In this document: positions 9,045-20,274 of the stretch, piece by piece
Layout: every line of letters begins with the position of its first letter
How positions within the stretch are numbered: the first letter of the stretch is position 1
Source of the DNA: Epibacterium ulvae
GTDB taxonomy: Bacteria > Pseudomonadota > Alphaproteobacteria > Rhodobacterales > Rhodobacteraceae
DNA: 62,503 nt
Direction of reading: 5' to 3'
NCBI RefSeq assembly: GCF_018678075.1
Contig: NZ_JAHHIR010000080.1
Location: 1 to 62,503 of the forward strand
Program-made: the position numbers and the translations under genes
Notes under the pieces: generated by a model
Database searches by the model: none
Seen by the model: the letters and a program-made list of their open reading frames with translations, nothing else
Told to the model about the DNA's origin: nothing

Positions 9045-9491
9045 CTAGATCTCGATATCTGTGCTGTCGTCCTTGTCGTCCCGGAGCGGGTCATCACGCT
9101 GTTTTTTGCGGATGATGATATCGCCGTTGGGCAGCATCTCGGGCAGCTCATAGACATTCCAATCCTCAACCTTGGCCGCGATATCGGCCAAGGCAGGCCC
9201 CATGGTGGAGAGGAATTCGCCCATGGACGGACCGATCTCCCCCATCAACTCCTGAACGCCCTCCAGCGCGGGTGCCATCTCATCCCGCAGGCCACGCAGG
9301 AACAATTCGGCGCCTCGTTCCATCAGGGAGCCACCGCTGTCAGCCTCCGCTCCGGCTTCGGGCGCGTCATTGGAGAACAGGCTTTGAGCATGGGCCTGGG
9401 ACGGCGTCAGGGCTGTTGTTGATAGGGTCAGCGCGGCAAGGATCGTCGCGGACAAAAGCGCATGGCGCATAGGCTGAAACAGGTCGATCAC
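9045..9491 (-). CDS. Small exported hypothetical protein
   Basis: A 148-residue protein with an N-terminal signal peptide (hydrophobic LLSATILAALTLSTTA, likely cleavage after AHAQ) and an acidic mature part, so periplasmic. The GTG at 9491 is chosen because GAGGAGAG lies six bases upstream; the internal ATG at 9470 is the alternative. The middle repeats helical stretches of the form MGPALADI/MGPSMGEF, and the C-terminus carries NGDIIIRKK followed by an acidic tail. Similar roseobacter proteins are, as I recall, sometimes misnamed AAA+ ATPase; no ATPase motif is present. It converges on ppx. Function unknown. Confidence 0.75.
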   Translation of the reverse strand: MIDLFQPMRHALLSATILAALTLSTTALTPSQAHAQSLFSNDAPEAGAEADSGGSLMERGAELFLRGLRDEMAPALEGVQELMGEIGPSMGEFLSTMGPALADIAAKVEDWNVYELPEMLPNGDIIIRKKQRDDPLRDDKDDSTDIEI

Positions 9492-9618
9492 GGTCTGCTC
9501 TCCTCTGTGAGGTTGGTGCAAAAGATCATGCGCCCTATATAGGCCGATTGCGCCGGTATTCACAGATGATTTCGCGGGGAAATCGCCGCTGCACGCGCCC
9601 ACTGTCTGCCTTTGAGTG

Positions 9619-9834
9619 TTATGCCCGCCAAAAGGGTTTAGCCGTCTCACGCAGCACATCCGCGCGGGTCAGGCCTGCATCCTGCAACGCACTGTCAGGC
9701 GCATGCAAAAGATCACGGGCCAGCATGCGACGATATTGGATCCGCTGGATATAGAGCGCCAAACCGTGTGCCTGCGGGCAGACAGGCGTTGTGGATTGCG
9801 GAAACGGGCGTGGGAAAGCGATGACCTGCGCCAT
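9619..9834 (-). CDS. DUF1127 domain protein
   Basis: A small basic protein of 71 residues. The DUF1127 core is visible in the second half: RRMLARDLLHAPDSALQDAG followed by LTRADVLRE. DUF1127 proteins are abundant in alphaproteobacteria. In Rhodobacter sphaeroides one member (CcaF1) is an RNA-binding post-transcriptional regulator encoded next to stress sRNAs, and in Agrobacterium others affect phosphate and carbon use. The gene is divergent from a LysR gene 115 bp away, an arrangement repeated near 53 kb, so the LysR protein may control it. Confidence 0.8.
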   Translation of the reverse strand: MAQVIAFPRPFPQSTTPVCPQAHGLALYIQRIQYRRMLARDLLHAPDSALQDAGLTRADVLRETAKPFWRA

Positions 9835-9949
9835 GGGCCTTATGTCCTTTTCTTCACACTGATGTCTTGTGAGCTTGGTATATCTTGTGGATTATTGGAG
9901 AAAAATCGAATTATTCGCACATAATTCGTGAGGAATAGGAACATACGGA

Positions 9950-10834
9950 TTGTCACATCTTCCGCCACTCACCGCCCTGCCCGCCTTTGAAGCCACCGCC
10001 CGGTTGGGGTCGGTCACGGCGGCGGCCAGCGAGCTGGGGCGCACCCATGGCGCGGTGAGCAAGCAGATCAAACATCTGGCGGAAGACCTGGGCGGTGATC
10101 TGTTTCGCAAATCTGGCACCGGGCTGGTTCTGACTGAACGCGGGGCGCGGCTGCAGGAGGCGTTGTCACCGATGCTGCGCAGGCTCGGGGAGCTGGCGAC
10201 AGAGTTGCGCCGTGGGTCTGAACAGCAGGTGTTGCGGATTGCAGTTGGCGCGACCTTTGCCACCCGCTGGCTGACCCCGCGCCTGCCCCGGTTTTATGCG
10301 ACCCACCCAGAGGTGGAGATCACTTTGCTCATGTCAGGTTTGGTTGCCGGGCAGCCGCGATATTCGGGCCAGGATTTCGACATATTGCTGAGCTATGACC
10401 GTTTGCGCGGCCCGGTTGGGCCCGGCTTTCATACGGTGGTCATGGGGGATGCAGCCTATGGCCCTGTCTGCGCGCCTAACTACCCGTTTGAACCGAACGC
10501 GGCCGGGGGCCAGGTGGCGATGCGCTTCAGCCATGCCGGAGGGCCATCGGCCTGGGCGGCGTGGGAAGAGATTTCCGGCCGTCAGATCCACAGCCCCGAG
10601 ATGCGCGAACACCCGCACCATATTCTGGCACTGGAGGCTGCCGCTGCTGGCATGGGCATGGCATTGACCGAACGGCGTTTGGTCGCACAGGACCTAGAGC
10701 AAGGACGCCTGATCGCACCACTGGGATTTGTGCACGGTAAGGATGGGTTCCTGGCGGCCTTGCCCAACCATCGCCCCGCGCCACAAGCGGCAGAGTTGTT
10801 CCTCGATTGGTTAAGGCAAGAGGCACGGGCGTAA
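9950..10834 (+). CDS. LysR family transcriptional regulator (GcvA-like)
   Basis: A 294-residue DNA-binding regulator. The N-terminal helix-turn-helix (about residues 5-65) shows PLTALPAFEATARLGSVTAA and the recognition helix THGAVSKQIKHL. The substrate-binding domain starts near residue 95 (LRIAVGATFATRWLTPRL). The TTG at 9950 is taken as start because AGGAATAGG lies about nine bases upstream and the family begins with PPLTAL. The closest look is to the GcvA branch, but the effector is unknown. It is divergent from the DUF1127 gene; the 115-bp gap has an AT-rich block around 9885-9925 suited to a shared promoter. Confidence 0.86.
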   Translation: MSHLPPLTALPAFEATARLGSVTAAASELGRTHGAVSKQIKHLAEDLGGDLFRKSGTGLVLTERGARLQEALSPMLRRLGELATELRRGSEQQVLRIAVGATFATRWLTPRLPRFYATHPEVEITLLMSGLVAGQPRYSGQDFDILLSYDRLRGPVGPGFHTVVMGDAAYGPVCAPNYPFEPNAAGGQVAMRFSHAGGPSAWAAWEEISGRQIHSPEMREHPHHILALEAAAAGMGMALTERRLVAQDLEQGRLIAPLGFVHGKDGFLAALPNHRPAPQAAELFLDWLRQEARA

Positions 10835-10875
10835 GACGCGCCGTTTTGGATGTCTCGCCCAGCCGCAAACAAACC

Positions 10876-11032
10876 CTCCCGCGCCCGCAGGTGCCTGCCT
10901 GCGGCATGACCCCTTGGCGGCCTTGGGCCGGGCAGGCAACCCTGACGGGTTGCCTGCCGCGCGGACCCTTTGGGTCCGCGCCACGCCCAACGGGAACCGC
11001 TGTGCTCTGGCACAGCAGGTGACGGGCGGGAG
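10876..11032. repeat. GC-rich hairpin repeat, copy 2
   Basis: Edges CTCCCGC (10876-10882) and GCGGGAG (11026-11032). Inside are two perfect inverted repeats in a row: GGCAGGCAACCC (10931-10942) with its complement at 10947-10958, and GCGCGGACCC (10959-10968) with its complement at 10972-10981 around a TTT loop. CCACGCCCAAC follows, shared with copy 1, and then a third small hairpin GCTGTGC...GCACAGC. It lies between the LysR and EEP genes. Confidence 0.72.
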
Positions 11033-11070
11033 GGCACGATTGCGAACGCGTTCGCAGGCCGCTGTTGTGT

Positions 11071-12066
11071 TCAGTTGATCTGAAGATCCAGCGTCACGGG
11101 AAAGTGGTCCGAGGCCTGCAGAAGCGCTGTGCGCAAGGCAGTATCGGCATAGATCTCCGCATCGTCGAACGGGTGCCAGATCCGCCACTGTGGGTCATGC
11201 CTGCGCAAACCGGGGGAGATCATCACATAGTCCAGCAAAGCGCCAAAGAACCGTTTTCGAACCCGGTCAAAAAACCGCGCAGTTGCGGGCAAGCCGGTTG
11301 GCCTTTGCTGACACAGGATCTGTGCGTGGGGGTCAAAGAGCTCTTCCCCCATAACAATTTCAACCGAGGATCGACCAAACAGCGCCTCATATTCATCCAG
11401 ACCTGGGCCATCATTTAGATCGCCCATCACCAAAAGGTCGTGGCCCTGTTCCAAATGCCAAGCTACCCTGCGGCGCAGCCAGATCGCCTGGGCCAATTGC
11501 TTGCGTCGATTGGCAATCGAGATCCGCATGACATCTTCGTCCGTTCGCGCGCCGTGTGGCGCCTTGGACTTCAGATGGGCGCCAATCAGCTGCAGTGTCT
11601 GACCGCCAGGGGTGGTGATCTCCAGCTCAAGCGGTGGTTTGGAGAAACGCACCTCGTCCACCTTTTCGTCCACGTCCAGATCGAGTTCGAACACGCCATC
11701 AAACTGCGGTGCACTGGCGTGGCTGCGTGGGGTGTGACGCGCAGTCAGCACGTCCGGGTCATAAAGCAGCGCGATCTCTTGCTGGGTGTCATTGGCAAAG
11801 CCGATTGCGGCCCGTCGCGCGCGGATGCCAGCCCAACTGGCAAAATGTTCCAGCGCGCGAATGGTGTTTCGACTGCGTCCCGTATCCGGGGCCTCCACCA
11901 CCAGAACCGCATCAGAATCAATCGCTTGAAAGACGGTCGCCAACGCAGCGGCTTGTTCGGCACGTGTGACGTCAAACCGGCTTGAGCGTGTTCCATTAAG
12001 GATCAGCGCATCGTCCCGATCAAACAGGGTGGCGAACCATTCGACATTATATGTGGTGAGACGCAT
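11071..12066 (-). CDS. Endonuclease/exonuclease/phosphatase family protein
   Basis: A 331-residue protein of the EEP (DNase I-like) superfamily. The family landmarks are in order: TYNVEWFATL at the N-terminus (catalytic Asn), an acidic VLVVEAPD strand (catalytic Glu), GAHLKSKAP in the middle, MGDLNDGPG (Asp-x-Asn pair) and a C-terminal ASDHFPVTLDL (Asp-His). The complete active site suggests a functional phosphodiesterase or nuclease; the substrate is unknown. There is no signal peptide. The start ATG at 12066 overlaps the 3' end of the upstream J-domain gene by 20 bases, so the two are probably one transcript. Confidence 0.88.
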   Translation of the reverse strand: MRLTTYNVEWFATLFDRDDALILNGTRSSRFDVTRAEQAAALATVFQAIDSDAVLVVEAPDTGRSRNTIRALEHFASWAGIRARRAAIGFANDTQQEIALLYDPDVLTARHTPRSHASAPQFDGVFELDLDVDEKVDEVRFSKPPLELEITTPGGQTLQLIGAHLKSKAPHGARTDEDVMRISIANRRKQLAQAIWLRRRVAWHLEQGHDLLVMGDLNDGPGLDEYEALFGRSSVEIVMGEELFDPHAQILCQQRPTGLPATARFFDRVRKRFFGALLDYVMISPGLRRHDPQWRIWHPFDDAEIYADTALRTALLQASDHFPVTLDLQIN

Positions 12067-12745
12067 GACCACCGCAGCCGTTAATCTGATCCCAGGCGCG
12101 GTTGATGTCGATCATCTTTTTCTCCGCCAGGCGCACCGCCTCTTCGGGCACCCCGCGTGCCATCATGGCATCGGGATGAGTTTCGCGCACCAGGCGGCGC
12201 CAGTGTTTGCGGATCTCATCCTTGGAGGCCGTGGGGCTGACGCCCAGCACCGTGTATGGGTCGCGCGGAGCATCCGGCACAAACCGCGCGCGCAGGGCCG
12301 AGAATTGCTGAGATGTCTGACCAAAGATTTCGCTCACCTCTTCCAGAAAGGCGTTTTCGCCGGGGTGATAGAACCCGTCCGCCATGGCGATGTGAAACAG
12401 ACCTTCCATCAGATCACATAGCGTGGTCGGGTCATCGGCAAACATCGCCTGGATGCGACGGGCATAATCTTGATAGCCTGCAACATCTTGGCGGGCGAGG
12501 TTAAAGACCTTTGCCGCGCCTGCTTCATCGCCCGGAGCAATACGAAACACCTCGCGAAAGGCCGTCACCTCATCCCGTGTGACCAGCCCGTCAGCCTTGG
12601 CCATCTTGGCCCCCAGCGCGACAACCGCGATGGCAAATCCGACCGAACGTTCAGGCGGTGTGCGCAGATGTTCGAACACCTCAGACAGGCTTGCGCCCTT
12701 GGCCAGGGCGGACAATGCGTCGGATATGCGGGTCCAGAGTGACAT
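12047..12745 (-). CDS. DjlA-like protein with TerB and J domains
   Basis: A 232-residue co-chaperone candidate. An N-terminal helical TerB/DjlA-type domain (about residues 25-145, with AVVALGAKMAKADGLVTRDE and MADGFYHPGE) is followed by a C-terminal J domain (about 165-230). The J domain has the essential HPD tripeptide inside RRLVRETHPDAM, so it should stimulate DnaK ATPase. Unlike Escherichia coli DjlA there is no clear N-terminal membrane anchor. The start at 12745 gives MSLWTRISDAL, the usual family beginning; a longer in-frame extension of 14 codons is unlikely. It overlaps the EEP gene. Confidence 0.85.
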   Translation of the reverse strand: MSLWTRISDALSALAKGASLSEVFEHLRTPPERSVGFAIAVVALGAKMAKADGLVTRDEVTAFREVFRIAPGDEAGAAKVFNLARQDVAGYQDYARRIQAMFADDPTTLCDLMEGLFHIAMADGFYHPGENAFLEEVSEIFGQTSQQFSALRARFVPDAPRDPYTVLGVSPTASKDEIRKHWRRLVRETHPDAMMARGVPEEAVRLAEKKMIDINRAWDQINGCGGHASHHI

Positions 12746-12849
12746 GTGGTGATCATATCTGCTGGCGAATGTGATGTCAGTGGCCAAAGCGTCGCAAAGC
12801 GGGGAAAACTGTGCTGCCGATCAACGTGCGTGCTTTGATGTCCGTGCGG

Positions 12850-13449
12850 TCACAAGATGCGCAATCCGTGAGGTGTGTCGATCTCAGCCCTTAGGCCGGG
12901 CGCGCCGACCTCAAACACCACGCGATTGTCTGTGATCCCTAGAGTTGTTTGTAATTCAATGGCTTGTGGGTGGAACACAATCAGGCGACGCAATCGGCAT
13001 CCTTTTGGAGACAGCCGTGCGGCCGGATGTGATCCTTGCCAGGACAGCACGGCGGGAAATAGATTATCATAGGGAAGACGGCCGCAGTCCGGCACAAACA
13101 TCTGCCAGCGCAAATCACCGCGCGCCAGCGCGATCTGTGACCCGGCCTCCGGCCAGCGGGTGGCGGCCTGTTGCGGGAAATCCGTGCGGCAGGCCCAGTT
13201 CGACAGGTGGGCGGGGCCGGAAAATTGGTCCAAAGCGTACCAACAGGGGCTGTATTCAGGAACAACGTCGGGCTCTTTTGCGATAGCCTCAATATAAATC
13301 CCGCCCTCAAGGTGGAGGAGCGCGTTATGGGTGCCAAAGACCGCATGCTGGCCCCCGGGCTGCATTGCAACCCCAAGGGCCTGTTCCACATGGCCCCGTG
13401 CATCCGCCAATGTCTCCCCAGCGACAACCAAATGATCCAATTCTAACAT
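12850..13449 (-). CDS. VOC/glyoxalase-like domain protein
   Basis: A 199-residue cytoplasmic protein of the glyoxalase-like fold. It begins LELDHLVVAGETL, the first strand of a VOC domain with its metal-binding-type His. A second module follows (HLEGGIYIEAIA, with an acidic residue at the typical position). Members of this group are dioxygenase-like or lyase-like, but the substrate cannot be inferred. The ATG at 13449 follows AGGGTAGG. The gene stands alone between the J-domain gene and the hairpin repeat near 13.6 kb. Confidence 0.75.
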   Translation of the reverse strand: MLELDHLVVAGETLADARGHVEQALGVAMQPGGQHAVFGTHNALLHLEGGIYIEAIAKEPDVVPEYSPCWYALDQFSGPAHLSNWACRTDFPQQAATRWPEAGSQIALARGDLRWQMFVPDCGRLPYDNLFPAVLSWQGSHPAARLSPKGCRLRRLIVFHPQAIELQTTLGITDNRVVFEVGAPGLRAEIDTPHGLRIL

Positions 13450-13519
13450 CAACCTACCCTCAGTTCATGAGTTTTCGGAACTCGATCATGAAGGTTTTAG
13501 CAAAAAAGCCAAGGGCCCC

Positions 13520-13703
13520 CTCCCGCCCGTCGCCTGTCCCACAAAATGTGAGACGGCTTGCGTTGGGGGTGGCGCATTTGCGCGCTCGGACGAGCGCGCA
13601 AATGCGCGGCAGGCGCGCCGGGGTTTCCCCGGCGCGCCTGCCGTGCCCAAGGTCGCACAGAAGCTGTATGTGCCAAAGGCATGTACAGCTGCGGGCGCGG
13701 GAG
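13520..13703. repeat. GC-rich hairpin repeat, copy 3
   Basis: Left edge CTCCCGCCC, right edge GCGGGAG. Three strong stem-loops lie in tandem: a 17-bp perfect inverted repeat (13572-13588 with 13591-13607), a 16-bp perfect inverted repeat with a TTT loop (13608-13623 with 13627-13642), and a smaller one with an AAA loop around 13660-13686. CGTTGGGGGTGGC precedes the stems and CCGTGCCCAAG follows the second, like the conserved blocks in copies 1 and 2. It ends 33 bases after the mcm stop codon (transcription sense) and may also act as its 3' end. Confidence 0.75.
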
Positions 13704-13736
13704 AACGTCCCTGCCCGTGCCCAGACGTCGCGTGTG

Positions 13737-15863
<2,127 letters not shown>

Positions 15864-16939
15864 TGGGCCTTCCTCGTGTCAATGTTCTGCGGAATGTTTT
15901 TGAATCTCCCGCTTGGTCTTGGTTGTCTTCGGCAATCCGGGCGAGCCCATCGGCTCCAGCCACCAGCCACATGATATCGTCGGCGTAGGCCTCGCGCAGG
16001 AGCGCGGTTTGCTCGGCATTGAAGGGGCGCCACAGGCCAAATTGGTCCGCCAGTTTGGCCGCATCCTGATCCATCAAATAGGCCGACAGTTCCTCCACAC
16101 GCGGAGAGCGCGCCAGACGGATGCGAGCGTGGGCACGCGGGGCACGCATGCCGGTCATCGAGCTGAGCTGCGCATTGGGGCGTCCGCCAAAGGTTTCAAA
16201 AGGTTGCACCCAGATGTTCACGTTTGGTAGTGCGGTTGCGATATCGGTGATCACATCGCGCCAGCTGCGCTGCGACTTGGCATAACGGTCCAGCATGTCT
16301 TCGGTTGGGAAAGGAAAGCCGCGCGCCACACCATAGGTCAGCGCCGAGGTCCAATAGTGATCAAGGGCGCGGATATTGACCACGATGTCGGTCAACTCCC
16401 CATCAAAGGCGGCGCCAAATCGGTTGAGACGGTCGCCCGCATCCGCATAGAGCGTGCCCAGATGCAGGTTCTGGCGCATCGAGCCGAGGATGTTTTCATC
16501 CGAGACCACCAGCTGGTCAAACCCCGTGGCACGTTCGGCGGCAAGTTTCAGTTTGATGCGTCCCCGTGCGCGCTGGTTGGCGTCGCCCTTGGGCAGCAGT
16601 TGTGGCCCCGGCAGGACCCCTTGGAACAGGCCAGAGCGGGTCACCTGCGGCCCCCAATAGGCGATGCCGTCATGGGCGGTTTGCGCGCGGTTCTGGCGCA
16701 TATATTCCTGGAATGTCGTGGTGGCGCAGCGATGGGCGCCGATGTGCAAAAACACTTTCATGGTCGGACCGGTCCTTCTGCCGGAGGCTGTCAAAGCAGC
16801 AAAGAATGCGAAACTGTTGCCAGCTTGTTCCGCAGGTCCTTCCAGGATGGTTAACACCATGTGTTTTTTTCGGGGCTTCTGCACATCGCCCATCGCATTT
16901 TGGTCATCATGGCATATATTGGAAACAACAGGAGGACCC

Positions 16940-17395
16940 ATGAGACCCCTATTACCTATTGTTTTGACTGCTTTTCTCAGCCCTGTCTTGGCCCCTGCAA
17001 CTTGGGCCAGTGACGCCACAATGCCGCCAGAAGACGCCTTGTTTCTGGAGGAGTTTGATTCAAATTTGAACGAATTTTTATGGAAAAAGCGCCCGATTGT
17101 TGTTTTTGCGGACTCCGATGCGGATCCGCGATTCCAAGAACAGCTGGAGCGGCTACGGTCGCAGGAAGATGCGCTGCGGGAACGGGACGTGGTGATTTTG
17201 ACCGATACGGATCCAACTGAGCGGTCGGAGCTGCGGCGCAAATTGCGCCCACGCGGCTTCCAATTGGTGTTGGTTGGCAAGGATGGCGATGTCAAACTGC
17301 GCAAGCCGTCTCCATGGACAGTCCGGGAATTGAACCGGACCATCGACAAGATCCCATTGCGGGTGCGCGAGATCGAGGAGCGGCGGGGCGAGTAG
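16940..17395 (+). CDS. DUF4174 domain protein, exported
   Basis: A 151-residue protein with a signal peptide (LLPIVLTAFLSPVLAPATWA) and a mature domain of the DUF4174 family. That family resembles a thioredoxin-like fold without cysteines: KKRPIVVFADS forms the first strand, RDVVILTD the second, and FQLVLVGKDGDVKLRKPSPW the last. The ATG at 16940 follows a perfect AGGAGG by five bases. It is divergent from the sulfotransferase-fold gene and convergent with the lipoprotein gene, whose coding region ends one base away. The role is unknown, probably periplasmic. Confidence 0.8.
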   Translation: MRPLLPIVLTAFLSPVLAPATWASDATMPPEDALFLEEFDSNLNEFLWKKRPIVVFADSDADPRFQEQLERLRSQEDALRERDVVILTDTDPTERSELRRKLRPRGFQLVLVGKDGDVKLRKPSPWTVRELNRTIDKIPLRVREIEERRGE

Positions 17396-17396
17396 A

Positions 17397-17966
17397 TCAC
17401 TTGCCGTCCCCCCGCGCATAAAACAGCCAGCGGTTCTCGCTGTCGACGACGATCATCGCCTGTTCTTCGGGATCAAAAACCAGGTCGGCGTTTTCATCCA
17501 AAAGCGCCTGCCGGTAATAGGTCTGCAAGGTTTTGGTCATACAGTTCTTGGCAGCGACACCAGATGACACCAGCCCTATCCCCCGGTGCAGGCTGACATT
17601 CATCAGCTGTTCGGTGACTGAATTCGGGCTTTCCCCCTTGATGTCAAAGAACACTGGCAGGTCCTCATCCAGCACCCTCTGTACCTTTTGCAAGGTCCGC
17701 GCACGGGTAACGGTTGATGAAATCCGGGTGGACTTCAAATCAAAGACAGCCGCAGAACAGCCGATGTCCGCGTAGAAATAAAGGGTTTCTCCCAGGTTCA
17801 CCCAATCAGAAAGCCGGGTACGAACGTCGTCTTCTTTTTGTTTGGAACACCCTGCAATCACAAGCAAGATCAGCCCGGCACCAACGGCGCGTGCAGCGGT
17901 TCGACCGCGTGCGGCCACCCGTTGCCGAGCCCTGGCCAACGACCAGGACATCTTATTGTCAGGCAC
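17397..17966 (-). CDS. Hypothetical lipoprotein
   Basis: A 189-residue predicted lipoprotein. An arginine-rich n-region is followed by the hydrophobic GLILLVIAGC, with the lipobox VIAGC at about residue 35. The GTG at 17966 is preferred because GGAGG lies about six bases before it; an ATG five codons later is the alternative. The mature part has two or three cysteines (CSAAVFDLKS, KNCMTKTLQTYY) and acidic patches; I do not recognise a domain. It sits 247 bases after pccA on the same strand, but the gap suggests its own promoter. Confidence 0.72.
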   Translation of the reverse strand: MPDNKMSWSLARARQRVAARGRTAARAVGAGLILLVIAGCSKQKEDDVRTRLSDWVNLGETLYFYADIGCSAAVFDLKSTRISSTVTRARTLQKVQRVLDEDLPVFFDIKGESPNSVTEQLMNVSLHRGIGLVSSGVAAKNCMTKTLQTYYRQALLDENADLVFDPEEQAMIVVDSENRWLFYARGDGK

Positions 17967-18076
17967 AACACCCCTCCATTTACTCGGACAGGGGCAAACA
18001 GAGCGCCCCCGATAATCCCCAGACCCACCAAGGTCTTTCCCAAAGGTAAATGCTGTTTGTTTACAAGGGGTTAAAG

Positions 18077-18088
18077 GTAAAATTTTAC
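18077..18088. promoter_or_regulatory. Palindrome between pccA and the lipoprotein gene
   Basis: GTAAAATTTTAC is a perfect 12-bp palindrome, and GTTTAC...GTAAAC flanks it at wider spacing (about 18058-18094). It lies about 110 bases upstream of the lipoprotein start and could be an operator. No regulator is suggested by the sequence. Confidence 0.3.
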
Positions 18089-18213
18089 GTAAACGAATTT
18101 GTGCAGGTCTGGCTGCGCGCAAAATCGGCGGCCGCGCCGCGCGCCCATGGGATATCGGCGCGAGAATATCGCGTGAAATCCTGGGGTTAGAGAGCGCGGC
18201 GCAGGTCATGGCT

Positions 18214-20244
18214 TTATTCGAACTCCATAATCACGTCGTCAACGGCAAGGCTGTCACCGGCAGTCGCGTTAATTTTAGTTACGACACCCTTTTTTTCTGC
18301 CCGCAGAATGTTCTCCATTTTCATGGCTTCGACGCTGCACAGCGCCTGCCCCTCTTGGACTTCGTCGCCGACCGCAACATTGACCGCGACGATCAGGCCC
18401 GGCATGGGGCACAGGAGCAGCTTGGAGGTATCCGGTGGCAGTTTCTCGGGCATCAGCTGCGCAAGCTCTGCCTGACGCGGGGTGCGCACATGGACCTTTA
18501 GCTCGGCGCCACGGCTGCGGATGGTGAAGCCATGGGTGATCTTGCCCACTTTCATCACCAAAGGCGCGCCGCCTGCGGCCACCACGGCCAGCTGGTCACC
18601 CGGTGTCCAGTCCGAGGTCACGCGGATGGTATTGCCATCCTCAAACCGAACCGTGGATCCGCCGGGATCTGCGTCGATGGACATCGAATAGGTCTGCCCC
18701 TGCAAGGCAACGACCCAATCGGTGCCCACTTTGCGTTCGTGATTGTCCATCCGGCCCGACACCTGGGTGCGGCGGATTTCGGCGACGCGGTGCATGGCGG
18801 CACAGGACGCGGCGATGCGTTTCAGGTCGGCTTCGGGCAGGTCTACTCCGTCAAACCCGTCGGGATATTCCTCGGCGATAAAGGCCGTGGTCATATCGCC
18901 CGAGACGAATTTTGGATGGTCCATCACTGCCGACAGGAATGGTAGGTTGTGGCCAATGCCTTCGACTTCAAAACTGTCGAGCGCCACGCGCATCGCCTCG
19001 ATCGCCGCATCGCGGGTTGGAGCCCAGGTGCAGAGTTTGGCGATCATCGGGTCGTAGAACATCGAGATCTCGCCGCCCTCATAGACGCCGGTGTCGTTGC
19101 GGATCACCACGTCGCCTGCATCGCCAGGTGCCACGCCCGGCGTATATGCTGCGGTTTCCGCCGGAGGACGATAGCGGGTCAGACGCCCAATGGAGGGCAG
19201 GAAGTTGCGATAGGGATCTTCGGCATAGAGACGGTTTTCAATGGCCCAGCCGGTCAGTTTTACATCGTCCTGGGTGATGCCCAGTTCCTTGCCTGCGGCG
19301 ACGCGGATCATCTGCTCCACCAGATCGACGCCCGTGATCAGCTCGGTCACCGGGTGTTCCACCTGCAGGCGGGTGTTCATTTCGAGGAAGTAGAAATTCT
19401 TCTCTCCGTCGACAATGAATTCCACGGTGCCAGCCGAGGCATAGCCCACCGCCTTGGCCAATGAGACCGCCTGTTCGCCCATGGCGCGGCGGGTTTCTTC
19501 GTCCAGAAACGGGCTCGGCGCTTCCTCGACCACTTTTTGATTGCGGCGTTGGATCGAACATTCACGCTCGCCCAGATAGATGCCATTGCCGTGGCTGTCG
19601 CACAGAACCTGAATTTCGATGTGGCGCGGCTGGGTGACGAATTTCTCGATAAAGATCCGGTCGTCGCCAAAGGAATTGGCCGCCTCGTTCTTGGAGGACT
19701 GGAACCCTTCGCGGGCTTCTTCGTCATTCCAGGCGATCCGCATGCCCTTACCGCCGCCACCAGCGGAGGCTTTGATCATCACCGGATAGCCAACTTCGTT
19801 CGAGATTTTGACCGCGTCTTCGGCGTCCTCAATCAACCCCATGTAACCGGGCACAGTCGAGACGCCGGCTTCCTGCGCGATTTTCTTGGAGGTAATCTTG
19901 TCCCCCATGCTTTGGATCGCACCCACCGGCGGACCAACAAAGGCAACACCGGCGTCGGCCAGAGCCTCAGCAAACTTGGAATTTTCCGACAGAAAGCCAT
20001 ATCCCGGATGCACCGCTTGAGCGCCCGAGGCATTGACCGCCTCCATAACCTTGTCGATAACAATATAAGACTGGTTGGCGGGCGGCGGGCCGATATGGAT
20101 GGCCTCATCCGCCATTTCGACATGCAGCGCTTGCTTGTCCGCGTCCGAATAGATGGCAACGGTCTTGATCCCCATTTTGCGCGCAGTCTTGATGACGCGA
20201 CAGGCAATCTCCCCCCGGTTGGCAATCAGGATCTTGTCAAACAT
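18214..20244 (-). CDS. pccA: Propionyl-CoA carboxylase, biotin-carrying alpha subunit
   Basis: Carboxylates biotin with ATP and bicarbonate and passes CO2 to the beta subunit, which makes methylmalonyl-CoA from propionyl-CoA. It has 676 residues. The biotin carboxylase domain (about 1-450) starts MFDKILIANRGEIACRV and contains the ATP-binding glycine loop ASAGGGGKGMR and the MNTRLQVEHPVTE segment. A linking BT domain follows. The biotinyl domain at the C-terminus carries EAMKMEN with the biotin-accepting Lys near 642. The start at 20244 follows GGAG. A terminator-like hairpin lies in the short gap to the upstream small lipoprotein gene. Confidence 0.97.
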   Translation of the reverse strand: MFDKILIANRGEIACRVIKTARKMGIKTVAIYSDADKQALHVEMADEAIHIGPPPANQSYIVIDKVMEAVNASGAQAVHPGYGFLSENSKFAEALADAGVAFVGPPVGAIQSMGDKITSKKIAQEAGVSTVPGYMGLIEDAEDAVKISNEVGYPVMIKASAGGGGKGMRIAWNDEEAREGFQSSKNEAANSFGDDRIFIEKFVTQPRHIEIQVLCDSHGNGIYLGERECSIQRRNQKVVEEAPSPFLDEETRRAMGEQAVSLAKAVGYASAGTVEFIVDGEKNFYFLEMNTRLQVEHPVTELITGVDLVEQMIRVAAGKELGITQDDVKLTGWAIENRLYAEDPYRNFLPSIGRLTRYRPPAETAAYTPGVAPGDAGDVVIRNDTGVYEGGEISMFYDPMIAKLCTWAPTRDAAIEAMRVALDSFEVEGIGHNLPFLSAVMDHPKFVSGDMTTAFIAEEYPDGFDGVDLPEADLKRIAASCAAMHRVAEIRRTQVSGRMDNHERKVGTDWVVALQGQTYSMSIDADPGGSTVRFEDGNTIRVTSDWTPGDQLAVVAAGGAPLVMKVGKITHGFTIRSRGAELKVHVRTPRQAELAQLMPEKLPPDTSKLLLCPMPGLIVAVNVAVGDEVQEGQALCSVEAMKMENILRAEKKGVVTKINATAGDSLAVDDVIMEFE

Positions 20245-20274
20245 CGGCTCTCCTTCGGCTCGTTGGTCTGAACG

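Noticed and set aside
16762-17400. Upstream extension of the sulfotransferase-fold gene
   Set aside because: The extension is antisense to the DUF4174 gene, and the family begins at MKVFLHIG.
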